A stretch of DNA of 64,000 bases from Chryseobacterium sp. OSA05B (GTDB taxonomy: Bacteria > Bacteroidota > Bacteroidia > Flavobacteriales > Weeksellaceae): NCBI RefSeq assembly GCF_019970065.1, contig NZ_JAHXYH010000001.1, positions 372,001 through 436,000 on the forward strand. The letters run 5' to 3'. Numbering within the stretch: the stretch's first letter is position 1; each line of letters begins with the position of its first letter. A program made the position numbers and the translations under genes. This document shows positions 16,134 through 23,968 of the stretch, piece by piece. The notes beneath the pieces are model-generated. The model did not search any database and had not been told where the DNA came from. It saw only the letters and a list, made by a program, of their open reading frames with translations.

Positions 16134-16825
16134 AGTAATGAATGTTTTAAATGAGTATTATCTTTCTTGATTTCCATAAAACCTTCTTCATTGTGGCCTT
16201 CTCTGAATACAAATAATCCTCTGAAATCGTCAATCCCAGCTGGTTTCGGATCTTCGGAAGAGATTGTTAAAATCATTTTATCCCCATCCTTCAGAGGAGC
16301 CAAAATTTCCGTAAATCCTTCAGAAGACAGTCTCTTTCTTTTTGCATCCAATGGCTGCAGCAACCCATTGAAAAGCAATCCAAACATATTGTAACCTTCT
16401 AAAAAACCAATCAGCATGCTTTCATCTTCCAGTATACTGCCGATCTTCCTGAAATAATTATCTATAGAATCTCCTTTGTGGGTTTCTGAAAGCTTAGCGG
16501 CTATTTTTGTCCATCTTAACCGAAGAAAATTAAGGTTATTAATTTCAATAATGTGTCCATCTTTATCAACTGTTAATTCCAACTCATCAAACAAATAGCT
16601 GATTTGTTTTAAAAATTTCCCCATGGCATTATCATCATTTGAAAAATTGAAATCAACCACTAAAACATGATATCGGAAATACTCCTTTTCATTTCCTAAA
16701 TAGTAGACCTCAGCTACTCTCACATAACTTTTTTCTGTACGGTAGGACGTATCAGGATTAGAAATAACTACCGTTTCCAATCTATAAGTTTTGCTAAAAT
16801 TCTTCAGAGGATGTTCCAATATCAA
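16121..16825 (-). CDS. T6SS cargo-operon hypothetical, possible adaptor
   Basis: 234 residues, no signal peptide or membrane helix. The sequence is alpha/beta with several aromatic and acidic motifs (LRWTKIAAKLSETHKGDS; GFLEGYNMFGLLFNGLLQP; DFRGLFVFREGHNEEG). No family is recognised. It lies between the lipase effector (12 bases upstream) and the PAAR-like gene (overlap of 13 bases). Genes in this position in other T6SS islands often encode chaperone/adaptor proteins that load the effector onto VgrG or PAAR. That role is proposed here but not shown by any motif. Confidence 0.75.
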   Translation of the reverse strand: MILEHPLKNFSKTYRLETVVISNPDTSYRTEKSYVRVAEVYYLGNEKEYFRYHVLVVDFNFSNDDNAMGKFLKQISYLFDELELTVDKDGHIIEINNLNFLRLRWTKIAAKLSETHKGDSIDNYFRKIGSILEDESMLIGFLEGYNMFGLLFNGLLQPLDAKRKRLSSEGFTEILAPLKDGDKMILTISSEDPKPAGIDDFRGLFVFREGHNEEGFMEIKKDNTHLKHSLLWIG

Positions 16826-16837
16826 TTTGTTTCTCGT

Positions 16838-18466
16838 TTAAAACTCCTTTCTTTTCCGATCACCAGTTGGTGAATAGGCAAAAATATCCATTAACGTGTT
16901 AATTTTTGCCGATCGGTGTAGGTATTTATTCTTTAATTTTCTGAGAAGATAATCAGATTTATATGCTGTCACCACTACTTCTTCCAATTGTTTTGCAGGA
17001 ACTGCACGGTCCGCAGCAGTGGCGACAGGAACCTCTACATTGCTGTCTGCTTCCGGTTCTTCTTCGTGTTTAAAATTTCCTTTGAGTGTCCATTTTTCAT
17101 TCTTTTCTATGATGTGCTCTTTCATATAGGCTTTTACTTCATCTAAGAATGGATCATTCAAAGCATAATCTGCCATTATTTTTGAATAGAACAGGCAGTT
17201 ATCTTCTTCATTAACAAGAGGCAACGCGTAATCGCACATAAAATGAAGGGGTATAAAGCTATATCCTCTGTACAGATAGCGGGTTCCGGTAAGGGTATAT
17301 TTCCAGTGTTTTTCAATAGCCAACTGATCTTTTTTGAACCAGCCCTGCTCGATGAGCTCATCCTTGAAATCGTCCAATGACCCCGAAAAATAAGCCTTTT
17401 CAAGCCAGACATATTCTCTTTCGGTCACTCCCTCGGCAGGATCCGGTTGGTAACCACTTTCCCTGAGTTCCGCTGAAGACATGACATCGTGATTGTAACT
17501 TCCCCCCACATCACTGTGTACTCCCGGAAAATTCTTTTCAATTCCTGTTTCGAGCTCTACACCAACAAATCTTGTCAGGGAAAAATTTTTCCGGTGTTCG
17601 TCTGCCGCTGTAAAATGCACTGCCTTTCTTGGGGAACCTAGATCGTGTAAATGAAGCTCGCCCACTTTCTTCTTGAAACTTGGAATAAGAATACAGGTAG
17701 GATCATAAGAAGCTACCGTATCATACAGTCCTATAAATCGAACCTTAACAGTCATGGAATCTACCAGTTCACGGGCTAATCCAGCCTGCAAAAGCGCAGT
17801 ACCGAAATGGCCGAATTCGGGAAGTTGGCCATCTTTCACCCACGATTTTTCGATGGACATAAATTCAGTGGTCTCGTGGTCTACGTCAATTCTTGATGCC
17901 CCCTGCACAGGTGGGTAGTAAGCTTTTGGCGGATATGGTTTTTTCTGCAGATTATAGGCAAAGTTTCTTGCTGCCGCTGCACCACGGCTAAATCCAAAAA
18001 TATCAACCGTTAAAATAATATTATCAATATCATCCTTAGACTTGTCTTTTCTGTCTTTCACATGTACGGCAAGGGTTTTACATCCATTTCTTACCTTTCC
18101 TATCACTCCTGTTTTCCCACGCCCGTATTTAAAGCCTCCTCCTTCATCATCTGCCTTATCGATAGTGGCAATACCTTCTACGTAAAATGAATAGACATCT
18201 TTTTTTGTACACATATACTTTCTGGCAATGTTGGTAAAATCATTCCCAAAACTATTGTCATCTTTAGCATATTTTTCAAAAATCTTTCTTTCATCTTCTG
18301 ATGCTGAAATATTGCGAAACTCTCCTTTGCCCTGAACCTTTTTACGTATTTCGGTATTTTTCAGATTATTTCTGGTTCCATCGAAGAATATTCCACAGGT
18401 AATATTTAAAGTTCCCGGCGGATCTGGCAACGGATTGCCCGTATTGTAAACAAAGGTTTTACCCAT
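16838..18466 (-). CDS. T6SS lipase effector, Tle1-like (DUF2235)
   Basis: 542 residues. DUF2235/Tle1-like alpha/beta hydrolase with the N-terminal motif CGIFFDGTRNN (24-34), nucleophile elbow DIFGFSRGAAAARNFA with Ser160 (G-x-S-x-G), and later VRFIGLYDTVASYDP (catalytic Asp region) and FPGVHSDVGGSYN (catalytic His). Tle1 enzymes are phospholipases A delivered into rival cells by type VI secretion. There is no signal peptide, as expected for cargo. The C-terminal ~90 residues are basic and low in complexity. It follows a DUF2931 lipoprotein by 2 bases, a likely immunity partner. Confidence 0.9.
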   Translation of the reverse strand: MGKTFVYNTGNPLPDPPGTLNITCGIFFDGTRNNLKNTEIRKKVQGKGEFRNISASEDERKIFEKYAKDDNSFGNDFTNIARKYMCTKKDVYSFYVEGIATIDKADDEGGGFKYGRGKTGVIGKVRNGCKTLAVHVKDRKDKSKDDIDNIILTVDIFGFSRGAAAARNFAYNLQKKPYPPKAYYPPVQGASRIDVDHETTEFMSIEKSWVKDGQLPEFGHFGTALLQAGLARELVDSMTVKVRFIGLYDTVASYDPTCILIPSFKKKVGELHLHDLGSPRKAVHFTAADEHRKNFSLTRFVGVELETGIEKNFPGVHSDVGGSYNHDVMSSAELRESGYQPDPAEGVTEREYVWLEKAYFSGSLDDFKDELIEQGWFKKDQLAIEKHWKYTLTGTRYLYRGYSFIPLHFMCDYALPLVNEEDNCLFYSKIMADYALNDPFLDEVKAYMKEHIIEKNEKWTLKGNFKHEEEPEADSNVEVPVATAADRAVPAKQLEEVVVTAYKSDYLLRKLKNKYLHRSAKINTLMDIFAYSPTGDRKRKEF

Positions 18467-18468
18467 GG

Positions 18469-19590
18469 CTAGTCTTTGTATTTAGTTTTACGTACCATAA
18501 TTTTACTGTTTTTCAACCAGACTTGTTGGTCACCCTTTACTAATTTCACTGAAGCAGAGGTTTTAGGAGTATTAACCATAATCTTTAATTCGATTTTAGC
18601 CTTATGATCGCAGGAAGAAATCTCCTTAAAGGCAGGAAGAATTTCTTTTTCATCAAATTCTATATTACCAACATATCTGTATCCGTCGGCACCGTCTATC
18701 CATAAAATTTTAATATCATTCGGGACGGCCTTTTCTTTAGGAGTATTCCATTTTAATTCATTAGGAATACTATTACTATACTTTTCCAATTGGGTGTCTC
18801 CAAAGGTCATTTCCATTTCACCATTATAATGAAACCAGGTTACTTCCTTTGTTTTACCGTTATCAGGCAGTTCAACCTGCAGATTCCAATTGTATTTTTC
18901 TCTATAACTGTCCCACAATCCGTAAGGAATAGCCTTACCTTCGTTTGCCTTGACCACTTCCGCCGGAACAATTCCAAATTCATGGATTATTTTACGTTGG
19001 TATTCAGTATCAAACATATTTTTCTGAGGTCCAGGGCTCAAAGCATCTATTTCAGACTGCGGTATGACTATCTTCTTACTCTGATATCTTCCTATTTCCA
19101 CCTGTCTTCCAGGTCCGGAAAGCCAAAGTACAACCACACCACCCGGCGCAAAACCTACAATAATCTGGTTGTAGTTTTCTTTCCTTGGACTTGGATTGTC
19201 TCCATTGGAAGGGGTATGATAACCGTTTTTGAAAAGATCAGTCATTTTCCCGTTATCAAGATCGGTATCTATCTCATAAAATATTTTCTCAGCATAGGAA
19301 ACCCAAATCACATGTAAATGATCGGGAATACTTTTTTCTCCATTACTCATTCCTCTGTTGGCTTCTCCCCATATTCCGCCTGTCGTTCCACTAAACAAAC
19401 TTGTAAATTCTCCATCTGCAGATTCAAATCCTCCACGATACACATCAACAGGGTAACCTAAAGGCGCGGAAGTGGCATCCAACCATTCATATTTTGTCAT
19501 AGCTTTTGTTTTTTGATGCGCTTTCTTATCCTGACACGAGATCTGAACGAAGAATAATAAGCTTAGTAAATATTTTAGTGATTTGTTCAT
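18469..19590 (-). CDS. DUF2931 lipoprotein, probable T6SS immunity protein
   Basis: 373 residues. Lipoprotein signal MNKSLKYLLSLLFFVQISC with Cys19. The DUF2931 core is recognisable: YEWLDATSAPLGYPVDVYRGGF, GGIWGEANRG, PDHLHVIWVSYAEKIFYEID, IIVGFAPGGVVVLWLSG. DUF2931 proteins are commonly found beside type VI effectors. A periplasm-facing lipoprotein next to a phospholipase effector fits the known pattern of Tle/Tli pairs, though Tli proteins differ in sequence. The gene sits 2 bases before the lipase gene and about 85 bases after vgrG. Confidence 0.8.
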   Translation of the reverse strand: MNKSLKYLLSLLFFVQISCQDKKAHQKTKAMTKYEWLDATSAPLGYPVDVYRGGFESADGEFTSLFSGTTGGIWGEANRGMSNGEKSIPDHLHVIWVSYAEKIFYEIDTDLDNGKMTDLFKNGYHTPSNGDNPSPRKENYNQIIVGFAPGGVVVLWLSGPGRQVEIGRYQSKKIVIPQSEIDALSPGPQKNMFDTEYQRKIIHEFGIVPAEVVKANEGKAIPYGLWDSYREKYNWNLQVELPDNGKTKEVTWFHYNGEMEMTFGDTQLEKYSNSIPNELKWNTPKEKAVPNDIKILWIDGADGYRYVGNIEFDEKEILPAFKEISSCDHKAKIELKIMVNTPKTSASVKLVKGDQQVWLKNSKIMVRKTKYKD

Positions 19591-19620
19591 TGTTTAGGGA
19601 AATTATTCTTTAATACATTC

Positions 19621-19673
19621 ATATATCTGAATTTCTTTTCAATAATCTATTTTAATTTTGAATTCAGATATAT
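19621..19673 (-). promoter_or_regulatory. Long stem-loop between vgrG and cargo genes
   Basis: A perfect 13-bp inverted repeat, ATATATCTGAATT (19621-19633) and AATTCAGATATAT (19661-19673), with a 27-base loop, starts 3 bases beyond the vgrG stop. It is AT-rich and lacks a clean T tract, so it may be an attenuator, an mRNA processing or 3'-end stabilising element rather than a full terminator. It would set the ratio between VgrG and the downstream cargo genes. Confidence 0.5.
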
Positions 19674-19675
19674 AT

Positions 19676-21535
19676 TTAGCCTTTGTTCACTTTGGCGTCT
19701 ATTTTACCAAGCATTTTGGCAACCCCCGCACTCTGCAGCAAAATATCACCATTCTTTGCATTATGAGTAGTGGTAGAAGTCGTCTCTTTCAAATCTCCCG
19801 TTATATTGATCGTTTTATTTTCATTGACGGTCTGCCTATAATTTTTTGAAGTGAATTGATGATCGTTTATAACATGAATGGCATTATCATTCCCCACACT
19901 TGTTTTCATGTCTTTTCCGACATTAATGGTTAGATTCTCTCCTGCATTAAAGGTCATGTTTTTAGGAGCTGTAACCGTAATATTCCCTGCTCCGTCCATG
20001 AAATAATTGTTGCCGCTAGGATCGATAATATTGACACTTCCCTCTGCATCATTCATTAAAATTCTGATTCCGCTTCGGGTCTGTATAGATTTTAAATGGT
20101 TGTCCACTCCGCCGCCTAAGGCTGTTCCGCCATGAAACATTCCTCCCATCACAAAAGGTCTGTCCGGATGGTTGTGTACAAAGCCTACCATTACCTGATC
20201 CCCGACTTCGGGTACAGCTACATATCCTCTGTTCTGACTGATTTGATCTGTTCCCCCTGCATCAGGAGCCATCATCCGTATAAAATTGGTGCTGTCATTC
20301 AGCTGCCAGTCGAATCTTACAGTTACCCTACCTTGTCCCTGCGGATCCGTATTGGATATAACCGTGGCGACCTGTGGCTGTGCAATCGGTACAGCAAAGT
20401 CCGGTTTTGGTATATATCCTGTATCTGAAGCTATGGCTTCAAATTTTCCTGTATAGTTTCCCAAAGTATCCACTTCATGGGTAACTTCGGTCATCATCAG
20501 TTTTGTAAAATAGGATGTTTCGTTACTATCCGTTTTTCGCATTTTAATATCAGCAATACATCCCGGATATAAAAATGGAAGGGTTGTTCCTCCGGATACT
20601 GTAAATACTTCCACGGCCCTGCTTCCTGATGTAGAGGTCTGGGAAATGACTACATCCATATCAGTGACGGCTTTTATAGGTGCAATCTGTAATGACGGCG
20701 TTTTGAATATCCCTTCATTATTCTGATAGGCTGTTTTTGCTAAATTTCCTATATGTTGTATGGACGTTGCTCCGGAGCTGAGCTTAGTATTGGCACTGCT
20801 GTTATATCCATAAAAACTGGGTTTGATATGCACTGCTTTTAATTCGACATTCACATCGGAAACATTACTTCCATATACCAGTTCCAATGCTTTATTCTGG
20901 GGTGGCATATTTCCGAAATGCAAAACTTCACCATCGTAATAGAACTGTTCTCCATATGCTTCAGCCATTCTGCAAAGATAATTGTAGTGGGTTTCGTCAT
21001 ATTGAGCACTATAGAGAATCTGAGAAGATGCTTTTGCATTGATTTTTACATCAAATTTGCTACTTTCTATTCCCTGCTTTATAATATCGGTGGCGATAAT
21101 GCCCATATTTACCGGCTGTACCCCACCAAAACTTTGGGTATGTGGAGCAGCATCCAATAAGATAGTTGGACTGTAACCTTTCAATACGATGTTTCCAAGA
21201 CTGTGATTGGCCTGACTGAATCCAACTTTTGTAATAACCCCGACAAAAGTTCTTTCCGGGCTATCCTCAACATCTTTGTATCTGATATTGACGGTTAATC
21301 TTCCGCCTAAAAATCTATTGGCCTGTTCAAGCTCATGATTTTGTTTTTCAGATAGCGTATCATTCACAAGGATAATTTCAAACTCATGATGTTTTCTGAC
21401 ACTTTGATGCAAACGGAAATATTTGAAATGTTTGATGATTTTACCATCTATCACAATATCCAGTTTTACCACACGGTTGATTCCAGGGATATAGTTCTCT
21501 GCAATCTTATCGGAATTTGAAGTGTTTTTATCCAT
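19676..21535 (-). CDS. vgrG: Type VI secretion tip protein VgrG
   Basis: 619 residues. The gp27-like base covers about 1-370 (FKYFRLHQSVRKHHEFEIIL; YDETHYNYLCRMAEAYGEQFYYDGEVLHFG, the Vgr signature). A gp5-like OB domain follows (DPQGQGRVTVRFDW; GGTDQISQNRGYVAVPEVGDQVMVGF; HPDRPFVMGGMFHG). A C-terminal beta-helical needle has repeated N-I-T-V and G-D-N motifs (GNITVTAPKNMTFNAGENLTI). It forms the trimeric spike on the Hcp tube. The PAAR-like protein encoded downstream would sit on its tip. Hcp is encoded 248 bases upstream. No sheath or baseplate genes lie in the window. Confidence 0.95.
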   Translation of the reverse strand: MDKNTSNSDKIAENYIPGINRVVKLDIVIDGKIIKHFKYFRLHQSVRKHHEFEIILVNDTLSEKQNHELEQANRFLGGRLTVNIRYKDVEDSPERTFVGVITKVGFSQANHSLGNIVLKGYSPTILLDAAPHTQSFGGVQPVNMGIIATDIIKQGIESSKFDVKINAKASSQILYSAQYDETHYNYLCRMAEAYGEQFYYDGEVLHFGNMPPQNKALELVYGSNVSDVNVELKAVHIKPSFYGYNSSANTKLSSGATSIQHIGNLAKTAYQNNEGIFKTPSLQIAPIKAVTDMDVVISQTSTSGSRAVEVFTVSGGTTLPFLYPGCIADIKMRKTDSNETSYFTKLMMTEVTHEVDTLGNYTGKFEAIASDTGYIPKPDFAVPIAQPQVATVISNTDPQGQGRVTVRFDWQLNDSTNFIRMMAPDAGGTDQISQNRGYVAVPEVGDQVMVGFVHNHPDRPFVMGGMFHGGTALGGGVDNHLKSIQTRSGIRILMNDAEGSVNIIDPSGNNYFMDGAGNITVTAPKNMTFNAGENLTINVGKDMKTSVGNDNAIHVINDHQFTSKNYRQTVNENKTINITGDLKETTSTTTHNAKNGDILLQSAGVAKMLGKIDAKVNKG

Positions 21536-21701
21536 ATTATTTAATGCGTTTTTTTTGTTTCTAACTTTAAAAAATTAAAAAATAAACAGATGTTCTATAA
21601 AGTTAGAAAACTTTCACAGTATAAAATTATATTGTCAGGCTTATTTTTAAACTCCTAATAACCTGATGACCGATGCCCATTTATTAATGGTAACTATTAC
21701 G

Positions 21702-21752
21702 GACAAAAAAAGACAGAACGGCATCCCTAATGCCGGATGGACCATTCTGTCT
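21702..21752 (-). terminator. Intrinsic terminator of hcp
   Basis: On the minus strand AGACAGAA (21745-21752 side) pairs with TTCTGTCT (21711-21718 side), with an inner stem GGCAT/ATGCC (21730-21734 and 21720-21724), followed by TTTTTTTG. It lies 31 bases after the hcp stop, so hcp is mostly transcribed alone while vgrG and the cargo genes depend on read-through or a promoter of their own. Separate high-level expression of the tube protein is common. Confidence 0.88.
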
Positions 21753-21783
21753 GATATTTTTAAAGTTTTTAAGAAATTGAATT

Positions 21784-22191
21784 CTAAGAAGTAGGCCACT
21801 CTGCTTTATAAGAAGAGTTCCCTAGATCGATTTGCTCTGCACTTATGATAAAACTGATATACATACTGTTTTCGTCTACTGCGTCGAAATCTACTTCATG
21901 CTGAATCACGTATCCGTTTGTCCATTGCAAAGTCGTCAACGTTCCTTCTTCGTGAGATTTGTTGAAGGTGATCTCTCCAGTTGTAGGCTTGTATTTTCCG
22001 TTAAGAAGACTTTCCAGGATATCAGATTTTTCTGTAGCTTCTACTGTGATTTTGATCAGTGCATTGGAAGGATCTGATGCTACTCTTCCTGATACGTCTG
22101 TGGAACGGGACACGCTATAATTAAGTTTTAATAATTTCTGCCCTTCGCCACCGTTGAATTTTAGAATTCCTCTTGAATTTTTGTCTGCCAT
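21784..22191 (-). CDS. hcp: Type VI secretion tube protein Hcp (TssD)
   Basis: 135 residues, the Bacteroidota-type TssD. It shows the beta-barrel Hcp pattern: LKFNGGEGQKLLKLNYSVSRSTDVSGRVASDP, then an ITVEATEKSDILESLL helix, GEITFNKSHEEGTLTTLQWTNGYVIQHEVDF, and IIISAEQIDLGNSSYKAEWP-like end. Hexamers stack into the inner tube that carries effectors. It has its own terminator and a good -7 box (22245-22252) about 50 bases upstream of the start. It is the first gene of the T6SS island here. Confidence 0.95.
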   Translation of the reverse strand: MADKNSRGILKFNGGEGQKLLKLNYSVSRSTDVSGRVASDPSNALIKITVEATEKSDILESLLNGKYKPTTGEITFNKSHEEGTLTTLQWTNGYVIQHEVDFDAVDENSMYISFIISAEQIDLGNSSYKAEWPTS

Positions 22192-22244
22192 GATTGGTAA
22201 ATTTTAATAATTAATATTCTGTGATTTGATGTCATCTATTTCAC

Positions 22245-22252
22245 CAAATATA
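22245..22252 (-). promoter_or_regulatory. Candidate hcp promoter -7 box
   Basis: The minus strand reads TATATTTG, a full match to the Bacteroidota sigma-ABfr -7 consensus TAnnTTTG. The start codon is 54 bases downstream, giving a leader of about 45 bases. A TTG lies only 14 bases upstream of the box, shorter than the usual spacing, so the -33 part is weak. Confidence 0.5.
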
Positions 22253-22300
22253 GAATTTTAATTACGCAATACACCCATTTAACCATAAATATCAAAAAGT

Positions 22301-22316
22301 GTAGTAGTACTACTAC
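22301..22316. promoter_or_regulatory. Perfect 16-bp palindrome upstream of hcp
   Basis: GTAGTAGTACTACTAC is a perfect palindrome about 50 bases upstream of the hcp -7 box. A second short inverted repeat, CTAAC-AGTT-GTTAG (22316-22329), abuts it. Position and symmetry suit an operator for a dimeric activator of hcp, or of the divergently oriented side. No factor is identified. Confidence 0.45.
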
Positions 22317-22405
22317 TAACAGTTGTTAGGTTTTCTATATATTGTAAATCAATTATTTATGTTTTTAAGGAAGAAAAAACATTCTATGAATTAGACACCC
22401 TGTAT

Positions 22406-23968
22406 TTACTTTTCAAAATACCTCTTAAGATCCGAAATACTTTCTATTTTAAGCTCCTCAGCTTGTTTTCTGCGCATCATCAGGGCATAGGAATTATTAA
22501 ACCCAAGCGGTTTCAACCATTGAATGCCATATTGCTTTTGAAACTCGACATTGACATAATCGTAGGTTTTATCAGCACTTTGGGTTACCTCTTTAAGGGT
22601 TTGCCCAGATGGTTTTAAGAGCACAAGAAGCCCCGTTCCCGTGTATTCAGGATAAAAATCGATGGCATCATTCACCAAAGCATCAAAACAGATTTTGGTT
22701 CCGCCCAGCCCTGTTTTTGTTTCAACATTATAGTCTGTGTAGCCTTCGATCAGCATTTTGTACATTTCTGTGAGAATATACTGCTCGCCAAAGATCTTAG
22801 AGCCGATGCGTATGGTCCCTGAATTCCCTTTCCGGGAGGGTTTGTATAATTTATTATTAACCAGGAAATCCCTGGCTATTCTTTCCGGGGTCTGATGAAG
22901 CTCATCAGATTTGTAATTCAGATCGGCCATGATTGAATCGTTAAATTGATTGGCCAGTAGATTCAGGGTTTTCTCGAGTTCCGGAAATTTCTCCAGTGTT
23001 TTTGTTTTAATAATCGGTGCTGCGAAATACGGAGGAAATATTTTTTTATCATCATTCAGAACATAGAGGTCAAAAGATTTGATCCTGCCGTCTGTAGAAT
23101 ATCCGCTGATCAGATCCAGTTCTTTTTCATAGGCCGCTTTGTACATAATGGCGTCATTTACGATCACCGGATTCGCATTCAGTTTATATACAGAACGTAA
23201 ACCGAGATCTCCATCCTGTCTGCCCATAAATTCAGGGGTAAAACCTGCCTTAATGCTATTCTTAGAAACGGAAGTGAACAGATAAGCCGCTCCCACAATA
23301 ATTAAAATGGCCGGAACAATATATTTCAGCTTCTGAAACAGTTGATATCCGGATTTCTGTACAAGAGCAATTGTCTGATCCAGCAATACGGCTAATAATG
23401 CAGCAGGAATGGCTCCGGCAAGGATCATATTCGTATTATTGAGAGAAATTCCTCCAAAGATAAATTCACCCAAACCACCCGCTGCGACAAATGATGCTAA
23501 AGTAGCCACGCCAACATTAATCACCGCTGCCGTTCTTATTCCCGCAATGATAACGGGCATCGCCAGGGGAAGTTCCACTTTAAAGAGAAGCTGGCTTTTA
23601 TTCATCCCCATCGCTTTTGCCGCTTCAATAACGGTTGGACTCACTTCTGTTATTCCCGTATAAGTATTCCGGATGATGGGTAGTAAAGCGTAGATCAGCA
23701 AAGCAACGATGGCCGGTTTGGCCCCGATTCCAAATGCAGGAATCATAAACCCAAGCAGTGCAATACTCGGAATGGTCTGTAAAATACCTGCCACACCCAA
23801 CACGGGACTGGAGAGTTTCCTTTTTCTCGCAATCATTATTCCCAACGGTACACCGATGATGATTGCCAGAATTAATGACAGAAACGTGAGTCCCAGATGC
23901 TGTACAACCTGGGTCAGTAATTTTTCCTGCTGTTCGGTGATGAACTGCCAAAGACTTTGCTGCGTCAT
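22406..23968 (-). CDS. ABC permease/substrate-binding fusion, OpuC/EgtU-type, ergothioneine locus
   Basis: 520 residues. The permease covers about 1-212, with the EAA-type loop EAAKAMGMNKSQLLFKVELPLAMP (115-138), followed by a seventh helix (215-234) and an external binding domain. The binding domain has the two halves of an OpuAC-like protein in swapped order: the normally C-terminal half first (GFTPEFMGRQDG at 242-253, GYSTDGRI, FPPYFAAPII, to about 376) and the normally N-terminal half last (IRIGSKIFGEQYILTEM at 386-402, GLGGTKICFDAL, YPEYTGTG, PLGFNNSYAL, ISDL). This family imports betaine, choline or ergothioneine. Its place behind egtD-egtB favours ergothioneine (EgtU-like). The start overlaps the ATPase gene by 4 bases. 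Confidence 0.85.
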   Translation of the reverse strand: MTQQSLWQFITEQQEKLLTQVVQHLGLTFLSLILAIIIGVPLGIMIARKRKLSSPVLGVAGILQTIPSIALLGFMIPAFGIGAKPAIVALLIYALLPIIRNTYTGITEVSPTVIEAAKAMGMNKSQLLFKVELPLAMPVIIAGIRTAAVINVGVATLASFVAAGGLGEFIFGGISLNNTNMILAGAIPAALLAVLLDQTIALVQKSGYQLFQKLKYIVPAILIIVGAAYLFTSVSKNSIKAGFTPEFMGRQDGDLGLRSVYKLNANPVIVNDAIMYKAAYEKELDLISGYSTDGRIKSFDLYVLNDDKKIFPPYFAAPIIKTKTLEKFPELEKTLNLLANQFNDSIMADLNYKSDELHQTPERIARDFLVNNKLYKPSRKGNSGTIRIGSKIFGEQYILTEMYKMLIEGYTDYNVETKTGLGGTKICFDALVNDAIDFYPEYTGTGLLVLLKPSGQTLKEVTQSADKTYDYVNVEFQKQYGIQWLKPLGFNNSYALMMRRKQAEELKIESISDLKRYFEK

